DNA from: Prevotella sp.
GTDB taxonomy: Bacteria; Bacteroidota; Bacteroidia; Bacteroidales; Bacteroidaceae
DNA length: 64,000 nt
Assembly: GCA_016281815.1 (NCBI GenBank)
Contig: JAEEJK010000049.1
Span: 1-64,000, forward strand
Reading direction: 5' to 3'
Positions 51,549 to 60,372 of the stretch are shown piece by piece; positions within the stretch are counted from its first letter, which is position 1, and each line of letters opens with the position of its first letter. The notes below the pieces were generated by a model, which saw nothing but the letters and a program-made list of their open reading frames with translations, was not told the origin of the DNA and ran no database searches. A program made the position numbers and the translations under genes.

Positions 51549-52574
51549 ATGAAACAGCACAGGGTTTCTCTGAAAGATTTGGCCGATCAACTCAATGTGT
51601 CCATCGCCACCGTCTCAAGAGCGTTAAGAGGAAGCCATGAGGTGGGGGAGGAGATGAGAGAAAAGGTAAAAGCCTTGGCCAAAAAACTGAATTACAGACC
51701 CAATCCTTTCGCACAGAGCCTGCGGAAGGAGGCTCCGCACATCATCGGTGTCGTGGTGCCCAATCTTGTCACACACTATTTTGCAGCAGTGCTGGATGGG
51801 ATTGAGGAATATGCACTCCGACAGGGCTACTCCGTCTTCAGTTCCAACAGCCACGAAAATCATGAGCGTGAGAAGCAGGCGATAGACAACTTCATCTCCA
51901 TGCATGTGGAGGGAATTATCGCGTGCCTCGCACAGGACACGGTGGATTACTCGCATTTTCAGGAGATTCACGACATGGGTATCCCGCTCGTTTTCTTCGC
52001 AAGAACCTGCCTGCCGGAACTGTTCTCACAGGTGGTTGCCAATGGTGACATCGCTGCGCAGGAGGCCACACAGCATCTTATAGAAAACGGATGCCGCAGA
52101 ATAGCGTTTATCGGTGGCCCCAACCACCTCGACATGGTCAAACGCAGGAAGCACGGATACCTGGAGGCGCTCAGAGACAACAGAATTCCCATTGACCGCG
52201 AACTGGTGGCTTGTGGTAAAATCGATTTCGACGTGGCCAGGGAAGCGACTTGTAAACTCCTCGACAGTCCGAATCCGCCAGATGCCATTCTCGCATTCAA
52301 TGATATCATCACGTATGCGGCCTTTGATGCCATCAAAAGCAGGAATCTGAACATTCCCAATGATGTGGCCATCATTGGATTTACAGACGGTGACACTGCG
52401 GCGTTTGTCACACCAAAACTGTCGGCCATCATGGACCAGGCTCATATACAGGGCATGAAGGCTTGCGAATTGCTGATGAGGAATATCAATGGTGATCACA
52501 AAATCTATCAGGAGGTCATCCCGATGATACTGAAAATACGCGACAGCAGTATCCGAACCCCAAAATCTGAGTGA
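51549..52574 (+). CDS. LacI family transcriptional regulator
   Basis: 341 residues: N-terminal LacI helix-turn-helix and hinge (VSLKDLADQLNVSIATVSRA, then RPNPFAQSLRKE), followed by a periplasmic-binding-protein-like sensor (HIIGVVVPNLVTHYFAAVLDG, EGIIACLAQDTVDY, RRIAFIGGPNHLDM, DVAIIGFTDGDTAAFVTP). Regulators of this family respond to a small sugar. Located 63 bases upstream of GH31 and GH2 genes, it probably controls them. It has its own promoter with a matching operator. Confidence 0.93.
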   Translation: MKQHRVSLKDLADQLNVSIATVSRALRGSHEVGEEMREKVKALAKKLNYRPNPFAQSLRKEAPHIIGVVVPNLVTHYFAAVLDGIEEYALRQGYSVFSSNSHENHEREKQAIDNFISMHVEGIIACLAQDTVDYSHFQEIHDMGIPLVFFARTCLPELFSQVVANGDIAAQEATQHLIENGCRRIAFIGGPNHLDMVKRRKHGYLEALRDNRIPIDRELVACGKIDFDVAREATCKLLDSPNPPDAILAFNDIITYAAFDAIKSRNLNIPNDVAIIGFTDGDTAAFVTPKLSAIMDQAHIQGMKACELLMRNINGDHKIYQEVIPMILKIRDSSIRTPKSE

Positions 52575-52637
52575 TGACTGATGATTACATTTTCATTTTT
52601 GAAAGTCTTATAAAAAACAATCTCAAAAACAATATCA

Positions 52638-55577
52638 ATGAAAAAACTTCAATTTTTCCTCTCTGCCATCATGTTGCTGACAGTTTCCGTGGCTGAGGCA
52701 ACTGGCTTTGAGCGTAATGGCAACACCGTCACCGTTCAGGTGGCGAAACCACAGAATGATGGCGCACGGGTCGTGCGTCTTGAGGTAGTCAATGAAAATA
52801 TCATTCGGGTAAGGGCGACATCCGAAGAGGTGCTGCCAGAGAAAAAAAGCCTCATTATCGTGCCACAAAAGACAAAACCTCAGTTTGAGGTGTCCGAGGA
52901 CGACAAAGGGGTCAGCGTGAAGGCGGCTAATGTCTGCGCTGTGGTGGACAAGGCCACTGGCGACGTGGCTTTCTATGATGCCCAGGGCAAAAAACTGCTC
53001 AAGGAGGCGAAAAACGGAAAGTCTTTCAAGCATTTTAGGGTGCCGGAGAGAGAACTCGGTGTCCTGCAGCGGCAACTCTCTGAAGAGGAACTCAACGGAC
53101 TTTCATGGCAACTGCAGTTCGAGAGAGACCCGATGTTGAAGGCTGTATATGGACTCGGACAGCATCAGGCGGAGGAATACAACATGCTCGGAAAGAATGA
53201 GGAACTATACCAATACAATACCAAGGTGAGCGTCCCGTTTGTCATGACCAACCTCAACTTCGGACTGCTGTGGGACAGTTACAGCCTGGGAAGATGGGGA
53301 AATCCCAACGACTATATCCAACTTAACAGGGCTTTCAAACTTTACGACAAGTATGGAAAGGCAGGACACCTGACAGGAACATATGTCGACAAGGATGGGA
53401 AGAAAATCGTTCGTGAGGAGGACTCCCTCTACTATGAGTTTGATTGCCCGTCAACTTCGAAGATAGGAAATGCCACGGAAGATGGCGGAATCAAAAACCT
53501 CCCCAAGGGATTCAACCTGGATGGCGCTCAGGTGGTTTACGATGGCTTCGTCGAGGCTCCGGAGTCGGCTACCTATCATTTCATACTCTATTATGCCGGA
53601 TATATGAGGGTATATGTGGGGGGCAAGGAAGTGGTGCCTGAGAGATGGCGCACAGCATGGAACCCCAATTCGTGGAAGTTCACTGCCAACTTGAAGAAGG
53701 GGGAACGGACACAACTGCGGGTAGAGTGGAAACCGGATGGGGGCACGAGTTACTGTGGCCTCCGTGTGGCACAGCCCTTCAATGCTGACAAGACGCTCAG
53801 CATCTGGAGTGAGATGAGCCGAGATATGGACTATTACTTCATCGCCGGTAAAAATATGGATGAGGTCATCAGCGGATATCGCACACTTACGGGAAAGGCT
53901 TCTCTCTATCCCAAATGGGTGCTGGGATTCTGGCAGAGCAGGGAGAGATACAAGAGCAGCGAGGAGATCGAACTGACGCTGGCGGAGTTCAGAAAACGCC
54001 ATGTACCCATCGACAATATCGTGCAGGACTGGAACTACTGGCCACTGCCCGACTGGGGCAGCCATGAGTTCGAGGCTTCAAGATTCCCCAACCCACAGGC
54101 CATGCTCGACAGCGTACACCAGATGAATGGACGGTTCATGATCTCGGTTTGGCCGAAATTCTATGAGACGGTGGCCAATTATAAGGAACTGGACAGCAAG
54201 GGATGGATCTACCGACAGGCCATTACCGACGGCATACACGACTGGTTAGGATACATGGGGTCTTTCTATGATGCCTATGATGCCGGAGCCAGGAAAATGT
54301 TCTGGAGACAGATGAACGAGAAACTGTATAGCAAGTTTAAATTCGGGATCGATGCTTGGTGGATGGATGCTTCAGAACCGAATGTGCGCGACTGCACACC
54401 GGTATGGTACCGCAAGGCACTCAGCGGACCTACTGCACTGGGCACATCAACGGAATATTTCAACGCTTATTCCATCGTCAATGCGGATGCCATCTACAAC
54501 GGACAGCGCTCTGTCAACCCCAATCAGCGCGTATTCTTGCTCACAAGAAGCGGATTCGCTGGCGAACAGAGATATTCTACTGCCACTTGGTCGGGTGACA
54601 TTGGCACACGATGGGAGGACATGAGGGCACAGATGACGGCCGGACTCAACTATTCCATGAGCGGACTGCCTTTCTGGGGTATGGACCAGGGAGGATTCTC
54701 GGTGGAGACCAGGTATGTGAAAGCACAGCAGGAATTTGATAAGACGGGAGTGGAAAATGCCGACCTTACTGAGTGGCGTGAACTGCAGACTCGCTGGAAT
54801 CAGTTCGGTTGCTTCATCCCGCTTTACCGCGCTCACGGACAATGGCCGCTCAGGGAGGTATGGAACATCGCTCCCGACAATCATCCCGCTTACAAGACCA
54901 TCGTGTGGTATGACAAACTGCGCTATCATATGATGCCCTATCTCTATTCCATGGCTGGATGGGTACATTTCAAGGACTATACCATGATGCGCGGACTGGC
55001 CATGGACTTCAATGGCGATCCGAATGTATATGATATACCCGACCAGTGGATGTTCGGACCTGCTTTCATGGCTTGCCCCGTAGGATATTACAAAGCCCGC
55101 AACCGAAGCGTATATTTCCCCAACCAGTGCGGCTGGTATGACCTCTATACGGGTGAGTATGTCAATGGAGGACAGACACTGGTGGTGGATGCTCCTTATG
55201 AGCGGATGCCGGTATACGTCAGGGAAGGTAGCATCGTTCCTTTCGGACCGGAGATGGAGTGGTCTGACCAAAAACAGGCTGAACTGATCAACCTCTATGT
55301 ATATCAGGGTAAGGATGCCGAGTTCCAACTTTATGAGGATGAGGGCACCAACTATAATTATGAGAAGGGTAAGTATGCCACCATCAACATGGTCTATGAT
55401 GAGGCTTCCAAGACACTGACCATCGGACAGCGCAAAGGTGCCTTTAAGGGAATGTTGAAAAACAGACGCTTCAATGTGGTGGTGGTGTCAAAGGACAAAC
55501 CCATGCCGCTCAACTTGGTGAACCCGGAGGGATTGCTGGTCAACTATGCCGGTAAGGAAGTCAAGGTAAAACTCTAA
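52638..55577 (+). CDS. GH31 alpha-xylosidase (xyloglucan type) with PA14 insert
   Basis: 979 residues with signal peptide (MKKLQFFLSAIMLLTVSVAEA). N-terminal GH31 sheet domain, interrupted at about 265-385 by a PA14-like domain (FVEAPESATYHFILYYAGYM, RVYVGGKEVVPE), then the barrel with nucleophile Asp577 in IDAWWMDASEPN and acid/base Asp654 in TATWSGDIGTRWE, and the C-terminal sheet domains. The PA14 insert is a hallmark of Bacteroidetes alpha-xylosidases of the BoGH31A type that clip xylose from xyloglucan oligosaccharides in the periplasm. It lies between the LacI regulator and a GH2 gene. Confidence 0.9.
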   Translation: MKKLQFFLSAIMLLTVSVAEATGFERNGNTVTVQVAKPQNDGARVVRLEVVNENIIRVRATSEEVLPEKKSLIIVPQKTKPQFEVSEDDKGVSVKAANVCAVVDKATGDVAFYDAQGKKLLKEAKNGKSFKHFRVPERELGVLQRQLSEEELNGLSWQLQFERDPMLKAVYGLGQHQAEEYNMLGKNEELYQYNTKVSVPFVMTNLNFGLLWDSYSLGRWGNPNDYIQLNRAFKLYDKYGKAGHLTGTYVDKDGKKIVREEDSLYYEFDCPSTSKIGNATEDGGIKNLPKGFNLDGAQVVYDGFVEAPESATYHFILYYAGYMRVYVGGKEVVPERWRTAWNPNSWKFTANLKKGERTQLRVEWKPDGGTSYCGLRVAQPFNADKTLSIWSEMSRDMDYYFIAGKNMDEVISGYRTLTGKASLYPKWVLGFWQSRERYKSSEEIELTLAEFRKRHVPIDNIVQDWNYWPLPDWGSHEFEASRFPNPQAMLDSVHQMNGRFMISVWPKFYETVANYKELDSKGWIYRQAITDGIHDWLGYMGSFYDAYDAGARKMFWRQMNEKLYSKFKFGIDAWWMDASEPNVRDCTPVWYRKALSGPTALGTSTEYFNAYSIVNADAIYNGQRSVNPNQRVFLLTRSGFAGEQRYSTATWSGDIGTRWEDMRAQMTAGLNYSMSGLPFWGMDQGGFSVETRYVKAQQEFDKTGVENADLTEWRELQTRWNQFGCFIPLYRAHGQWPLREVWNIAPDNHPAYKTIVWYDKLRYHMMPYLYSMAGWVHFKDYTMMRGLAMDFNGDPNVYDIPDQWMFGPAFMACPVGYYKARNRSVYFPNQCGWYDLYTGEYVNGGQTLVVDAPYERMPVYVREGSIVPFGPEMEWSDQKQAELINLYVYQGKDAEFQLYEDEGTNYNYEKGKYATINMVYDEASKTLTIGQRKGAFKGMLKNRRFNVVVVSKDKPMPLNLVNPEGLLVNYAGKEVKVKL

Positions 55578-55605
55578 AAAGGAAGTCAAGATAAAACTCT
55601 GAGAG

Positions 55606-58029
55606 ATGAGAAAACTGCTGATCACAGCGATGTGCCTCTTGGCTCTGACGGCAAGGGCGCGCGACAGACAGTGCTTCGATGAGGGGTGGCTATTCATCCT
55701 CGCCGACTCTGCCAAAATGGCGGAAAACGCATACAATGACAGGTCGTGGAGAATGCTTGACCTGCCGCACGACTGGGCGGTAGAGGGCGATTTCTCTCCG
55801 TCGAATCCATCGGGAGCAGGTGGAGGTGCCTTGCCTGGTGGAGTGGGGTGGTACCGCAAGCATTTCACAGTGGGCAACGCCGACTGCTACTTCATAGAGT
55901 TTGATGGCGTATACATGAATGCTGCTGTCTATATCAACGGACATCGGCTCGGACAGAGACCTTATGGATACAGTTCGTTCGAGTATGACATCACACCTTA
56001 CCTCAACCGTGGGGGCGACAATGTGATGGCCGTGAGGGTGGACAACAGCGACCAGCCCAACTCTCGATGGTATAGCGGATGTGGCATCTACCGGCATGTG
56101 TGGCTGACCGCCACGCATAAAGTGCATGTCGACCACTGGGGCGTGTATGTCAAAACCTCAGCAAAGGGGGATGTCAGCATTGAGACAAAACTGGTGAGGG
56201 AGATGCCGAAAACAACCGTAAGGCATACGGTGATCGACGCTGACGGAAAGGTGGTGGCAAAGGGTGCTGGTACCAAGGCGAGACTCAAGGTCTCAAGGCC
56301 TCACCTGTGGTCGGTGCGTGACCCTTATGTCTATCAGGTGCGCACAGAGGTGCTGGTGGCTGGCAAAGTGGCTGATGAAGTCACCACTACCACGGGATTC
56401 CGGTCGTTTGTTTTCGATCCGCAAAAAGGCTTTTCCCTAAATGGTAAATCGATGAAAATCAATGGGGTGTGCGAACACCACGACCTAGGCTGCCTCGGGG
56501 CGGCTTTCTCAGAGGATGCCATGCACAGGAAACTGACCATTCTCCGCGATATGGGGGTCAATGCCATCCGATGCTCCCACAACCCGCCTGCTCCGGAACT
56601 GCTGAATATGTGTGATACGATGGGATTCATCGTCATGGATGAGTCGTTTGACATGTGGAGGCGTAAGAAAACACAAAACGACTATGCACGCTTCTTCGAT
56701 GAATGGCATGAGCGTGATCTCACCGACCTCATTCTACGCGACCGAAACCATCCTTCCATCCTCATGTGGAGCATAGGAAATGAGGTGTTGGAGCAGTGGT
56801 CGTCGGCGGAGGCTGACACGCTGACACTCGAACAGGCCAACCTCATACTCAACGCGGGGCATGATGCTTCCACGCTGGCGAAGGAGGGCGAGATAAGCGT
56901 CAACTCTCTGCTCACCAAACATCTGGCTGAGATTGTGAGGAGATATGATACCACAAGACCCATCACGGCGGGATGCAACGAACCTTCGCCCAATAACCAC
57001 CTCTTCAAGAGTGGAGCCATCGATATCATCGGCTTCAACTATCACCACGAGTGGGTGAAGGATGTGCCGAAGAACTTCCCGGGAAAACCGTTCATCATGA
57101 GCGAGAGCGTGAGCGCACTGCAGTCTCGTGGCTTCTATATGATGCCCAGCGACTCTGTCTACAAGGCTCCGAAGGAGTGGTGGCTGCCATACACCGATCC
57201 ATCGTTCTCGTGCAGCGCTTATGACAACATGCACGCGTCGTGGAGCAGCACACATGAGGAGACTTGGGATGTCGTCAAACACAATGATTTCGTGGGAGGA
57301 CAGTTCATCTGGACGGGATTCGACTACATCGGTGAGCCTACTCCTTATGCCTATCCCGCGAGAAGCAGTTATTTCGGCATTGTCGACCTGGCGGGGTTCC
57401 CCAAGGATTCCTACTACATGTATCAGAGCGAATGGACGGATAAGCCGGTGCTGCATCTCTTCCCGCACTGGAACTGGATCGAGGGTCAGACCATCGACTT
57501 GTGGTGCTATTACAATCAGGCAGATGAAGTGGAACTTTTCATCAACGGACAAAGTCAGGGCGTAAGGAGAAAGGCTGATTCACATCAGTATCACGTGATG
57601 TGGCGCGTCACCTTCCAACCTGGCGAGGTGAAGGTGGTGGCCAGAAAAGACGGAAAGAATGTGCGTGAAAAGGTGATTCGCACAGCAGGGGCACCTCATC
57701 ATCTCAGACTGACTGCCGATCGGAACTCCATGCCTGCTGATGGCAAAAGCCTGATTTTCGTCACCGTGGAGGTGCTCGACAGTGAGGGTAATCTTTGTCC
57801 GAGGGCAGACAATCAGGTTTTCTTCCAACTCAGTGGAGCGACTAATGCTGGAGTAGATAATGGATGCCAGACTTCATTGGAACGGTTCAAGGCTGACAAC
57901 CGCCATGCCTTCAATGGCAGGTGCTTGCTCGTTATTCGGGCTGACCGCACCCCGGGTACCATCACACTGTCTGCCAAGTCTCCCGACCTCAAGGCTGCAT
58001 CTCTCACGCTCGAAGATGTAAAACCATAA
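55606..58029 (+). CDS. GH2 beta-galactosidase
   Basis: 807 residues with signal peptide (MRKLLITAMCLLALTARA). GH2 sugar-binding domain (WRMLDLPHDWAVEGDFSPSN), Ig-like domain, TIM barrel with acid/base Glu393 in MWSIGNEVLEQW and nucleophile Glu500 in PFIMSESVSALQSRGF, then a C-terminal DUF4982-like and Ig-like part. It removes terminal beta-galactose; with the adjacent GH31 the expected substrate is galactosylated xyloglucan oligosaccharide. 28 bases separate it from GH31, and the AAAAGGAAGTCAAG-like sequence just before its start repeats the end of GH31. Confidence 0.9.
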   Translation: MRKLLITAMCLLALTARARDRQCFDEGWLFILADSAKMAENAYNDRSWRMLDLPHDWAVEGDFSPSNPSGAGGGALPGGVGWYRKHFTVGNADCYFIEFDGVYMNAAVYINGHRLGQRPYGYSSFEYDITPYLNRGGDNVMAVRVDNSDQPNSRWYSGCGIYRHVWLTATHKVHVDHWGVYVKTSAKGDVSIETKLVREMPKTTVRHTVIDADGKVVAKGAGTKARLKVSRPHLWSVRDPYVYQVRTEVLVAGKVADEVTTTTGFRSFVFDPQKGFSLNGKSMKINGVCEHHDLGCLGAAFSEDAMHRKLTILRDMGVNAIRCSHNPPAPELLNMCDTMGFIVMDESFDMWRRKKTQNDYARFFDEWHERDLTDLILRDRNHPSILMWSIGNEVLEQWSSAEADTLTLEQANLILNAGHDASTLAKEGEISVNSLLTKHLAEIVRRYDTTRPITAGCNEPSPNNHLFKSGAIDIIGFNYHHEWVKDVPKNFPGKPFIMSESVSALQSRGFYMMPSDSVYKAPKEWWLPYTDPSFSCSAYDNMHASWSSTHEETWDVVKHNDFVGGQFIWTGFDYIGEPTPYAYPARSSYFGIVDLAGFPKDSYYMYQSEWTDKPVLHLFPHWNWIEGQTIDLWCYYNQADEVELFINGQSQGVRRKADSHQYHVMWRVTFQPGEVKVVARKDGKNVREKVIRTAGAPHHLRLTADRNSMPADGKSLIFVTVEVLDSEGNLCPRADNQVFFQLSGATNAGVDNGCQTSLERFKADNRHAFNGRCLLVIRADRTPGTITLSAKSPDLKAASLTLEDVKP

Positions 58030-58042
58030 ACATCACTCTTTT

Positions 58043-58172
58043 GGGGATAAGCGGCTCTTTTGCCGCTTATCCCCCTTTTCTCCATAAGCGGCACTTTTGC
58101 CGCTTATCTCTCTTTTCTCCGTAAGAGGCGCTTTTGCTCCTTATCCCCTTTTCTCCGTAAGAGGCGGTTTTG
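58043..58172. repeat. Four tandem CTCCG-hairpin repeats
   Basis: The first unit is a perfect 13-bp stem, GGGGATAAGCGGC-TCTTTT-GCCGCTTATCCCC (58043-58074). Units near 58084-58107, 58121-58144 and 58157-58177 repeat the CTTTTCTCCGTAAG + hairpin pattern with sequence drift. Same family as the arrays at 48871 and 27373. Located after the GH2 gene, where a terminator is expected. Confidence 0.7.
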
Positions 58173-58227
58173 CCGCCTCCTTCTGAAAAAAATCCCCTCA
58201 TTACTTGCTTATTCCAAATAATTACCC

Positions 58228-58260
58228 TAATTTTGCACACGTTATTGGTAATGTGCAAAA
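58228..58260 (+). promoter_or_regulatory. TetR promoter and operator
   Basis: -7 box TAATTTTG (58228-58235) overlaps the left arm of the inverted repeat TTTTGCACA-N12-TGTGCAAAA (58231-58260). A regulator bound there would occlude the promoter; autorepression by the TetR protein 14 bp downstream is likely. Confidence 0.6.
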
Positions 58261-58273
58261 ATGGAGGTGGAAT

Positions 58274-58867
58274 ATGTCAATATCTAAAACAAGACAATTG
58301 CTCGTGGATGTGGCAAGACAACTCTTTGCAAAAAAAGGGCTGGAAAATACAACCATGAATGATATTGCCGTCGCTTCCAACAAGGGACGGCGTACACTCT
58401 ATACCTATTTTAAAAGCAAGGAGGATATCTATTCTGCTGTCATCGCGTCTGAGTTGGAAAGACTTTCCGACAAACTCGATGAGGTGGCCTCCAAAAAAAT
58501 CCCACCACAGGACAAAATCATAGAGTTGATCTATACACACTTGAATATGATCAAGGAAACGGTGGTCAGAAACGGTAACCTGAGAGCCGAGTTCTTCCGG
58601 AATATTTGGATGGTGGAGAAAATACGCAAGAATTTTGATGCAGATGAGATAGAGTTGTTCCGAAAAGTCTATTCCGACGCCAAGGCGGAGGGGGAGTTCG
58701 ACATCGATAATGTGGAACTGGTGGCCGACATCACTCACTACTGCGTAAAGGGGCTTGAGGTGCCTTACATCTATGGAAGACTGGGGCACGGACTGACCGA
58801 GGAGACCAGCAAACCGCTCGTGGCGAAAGTCGTTTATGGAGCATTGGGAAAAAGTATCAACAAATAG
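58274..58867 (+). CDS. TetR/AcrR family transcriptional regulator
   Basis: 197 residues from MSISKTRQ; a longer frame would read through the operator. TetR DNA-binding domain: LLVDVARQLFAKKGLENTTM, then NDIAVASNKGRRTLYTYFKSKEDIYSAVI. The helical C-terminal ligand domain is unclassified. It lies 22 bases upstream of fabG on the same strand, so it may control fatty-acid synthesis genes or respond to a lipid-like ligand; this is inferred from position only. Confidence 0.9.
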   Translation: MSISKTRQLLVDVARQLFAKKGLENTTMNDIAVASNKGRRTLYTYFKSKEDIYSAVIASELERLSDKLDEVASKKIPPQDKIIELIYTHLNMIKETVVRNGNLRAEFFRNIWMVEKIRKNFDADEIELFRKVYSDAKAEGEFDIDNVELVADITHYCVKGLEVPYIYGRLGHGLTEETSKPLVAKVVYGALGKSINK

Positions 58868-58889
58868 TTAACAAATACAAACAACCATT

Positions 58890-59636
58890 ATGAAATTATT
58901 GGAAGGAAAGACGGCACTCATCACTGGTGCCGCACGTGGTATCGGAAAGGCTATCGCCTTGAAGTTTGCCCAGGAGGGCGCCAACATCGCATTCACCGAC
59001 CTCGTCATCGACGAGTTGGGAAAGGCTACTGAGGATGAAATCGCAGCACTGGGAGTAAAGGCGAAGGGATATGCCAGCAATGCGGCTGACTTCGCTCAGA
59101 CAGAGGAGGTGGTCAAGCAGATTCAGGCTGATTTCGGCAGAATCGACATCTTGGTCAACAATGCAGGTATCACAAAGGACGGACTCATGCTGCGCATGAC
59201 GGAGGGACAGTGGGATGCTGTCATCAACGTCAACCTCAAGTCGGCTTTCAATTTCATACATGCTTGTACCCCTATCATGATGAGACAGCGCAGCGGTTCC
59301 ATCATCAATATGTCATCCGTGGTGGGTGTGCATGGCAATGCAGGACAAGCCAATTATGCCGCTTCCAAGGCTGGACTCATCGCTCTGGCCAAGAGCATCG
59401 GCCAGGAAGTGGGCAGCAGGGGCATCAGAGCCAATGCCATCGCTCCCGGATTCATCGACACTGCCATGACACAGCAACTGCCTGAGGATATCCGCAAGGA
59501 ATGGATCAACAAGATTCCATTGCGCAGAGGCGGTACGGTGGAGGATATCGCCAACGTGGCGACTTTCCTGGCAAGCGACATGTCGTCTTATGTCACCGGA
59601 CAGGTCATACAGGTCGACGGTGGCATGAACATGTAA
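58890..59636 (+). CDS. fabG: 3-oxoacyl-ACP reductase
   Basis: 248 residues of the short-chain dehydrogenase family with the TGAARGIG coenzyme loop, NNAG, and catalytic Asn (NVNLKSAFN), Ser (NMSSVVGV), Tyr156 and Lys160 (NYAASKAG). FabG reduces 3-oxoacyl-ACP with NADPH in fatty-acid elongation. Identity to FabG rather than another SDR is supported by the overall N- and C-terminal sequence (VTGQVIQVDGGMNM). Confidence 0.9.
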   Translation: MKLLEGKTALITGAARGIGKAIALKFAQEGANIAFTDLVIDELGKATEDEIAALGVKAKGYASNAADFAQTEEVVKQIQADFGRIDILVNNAGITKDGLMLRMTEGQWDAVINVNLKSAFNFIHACTPIMMRQRSGSIINMSSVVGVHGNAGQANYAASKAGLIALAKSIGQEVGSRGIRANAIAPGFIDTAMTQQLPEDIRKEWINKIPLRRGGTVEDIANVATFLASDMSSYVTGQVIQVDGGMNM

Positions 59637-59661
59637 AAACAACACTTCATCTCACTTTCGT

Positions 59662-60372
59662 ATGAAGGTGCTTTACGAAGACAACCATGTCATCATCGTG
59701 TCAAAGGCGAGCGGAGAAATCGTCCAGGGCGACAAAACGGGCGACCAACCGCTTTCAGACATGGTGAAGGAGTATATCAAGGCGGAGCACGGCAAACCGG
59801 GGAATGTCTTCCTGGGGGTCGTGCACCGACTCGATAGGCCTGTGGCTGGCGTGGTGGTCTTCGCTAAAACATCTAAGGCTTTGTCGAGACTCAACAACAT
59901 GTTCCGCGACGGTGAGGTGCACAAGACATACTGGGTGGTCGTACAGGGAAAACCCGACGTCCCAGAGGCTTCTCTTGAAGGGTGGCTCACTCGCAATGAG
60001 AAGCAGAACAAAAGTTATGTGCGTCAGCGTGAGGTGCCGGGGGCGAAGAAGGCATTGCTGCACTACCGACTCCTCGCGGCTTCCGACAGATACAGCCTGT
60101 TGGAGGTCATCCTCCAGACAGGACGACACCATCAGATCAGATGCCAACTCGCTGACATCGGATGCCCCATCAAGGGCGACCTGAAGTATGGGGCTCGGAG
60201 GTCAAACCCAGATGGCAGCATCTCACTGCTGGCACGAAGGGTGGAGTTTGAACATCCGGTGTCTCATCTGACTGTCATGGCGGAGGCTCCGGTGCCGGAG
60301 GACAACCTCTGGCACGACCTCGTGGCTTCCATCAATTCCAATCCAGACGCTTCCCCAGGCATGAGACTATGA
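59662..60372 (+). CDS. RluA family pseudouridine synthase
   Basis: 236 residues with catalytic motif VHRLDRPVAGVVVFAKT (Asp58) and the C-terminal LLEVILQTGRHHQIRCQLADIG block. Isomerises uridine to pseudouridine in rRNA or tRNA. It lacks an N-terminal S4 domain, so the RluA/RluC target cannot be told. Its stop overlaps the next start as ATGA. Confidence 0.88.
   Translation: MKVLYEDNHVIIVSKASGEIVQGDKTGDQPLSDMVKEYIKAEHGKPGNVFLGVVHRLDRPVAGVVVFAKTSKALSRLNNMFRDGEVHKTYWVVVQGKPDVPEASLEGWLTRNEKQNKSYVRQREVPGAKKALLHYRLLAASDRYSLLEVILQTGRHHQIRCQLADIGCPIKGDLKYGARRSNPDGSISLLARRVEFEHPVSHLTVMAEAPVPEDNLWHDLVASINSNPDASPGMRL

Noticed and set aside
51345..51590. 81-codon minus-strand frame containing AGVLARI
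   Set aside because: Encoded by a dispersed GC-rich intergenic repeat and overlaps the lacI start; a familiar spurious translation of such repeats.
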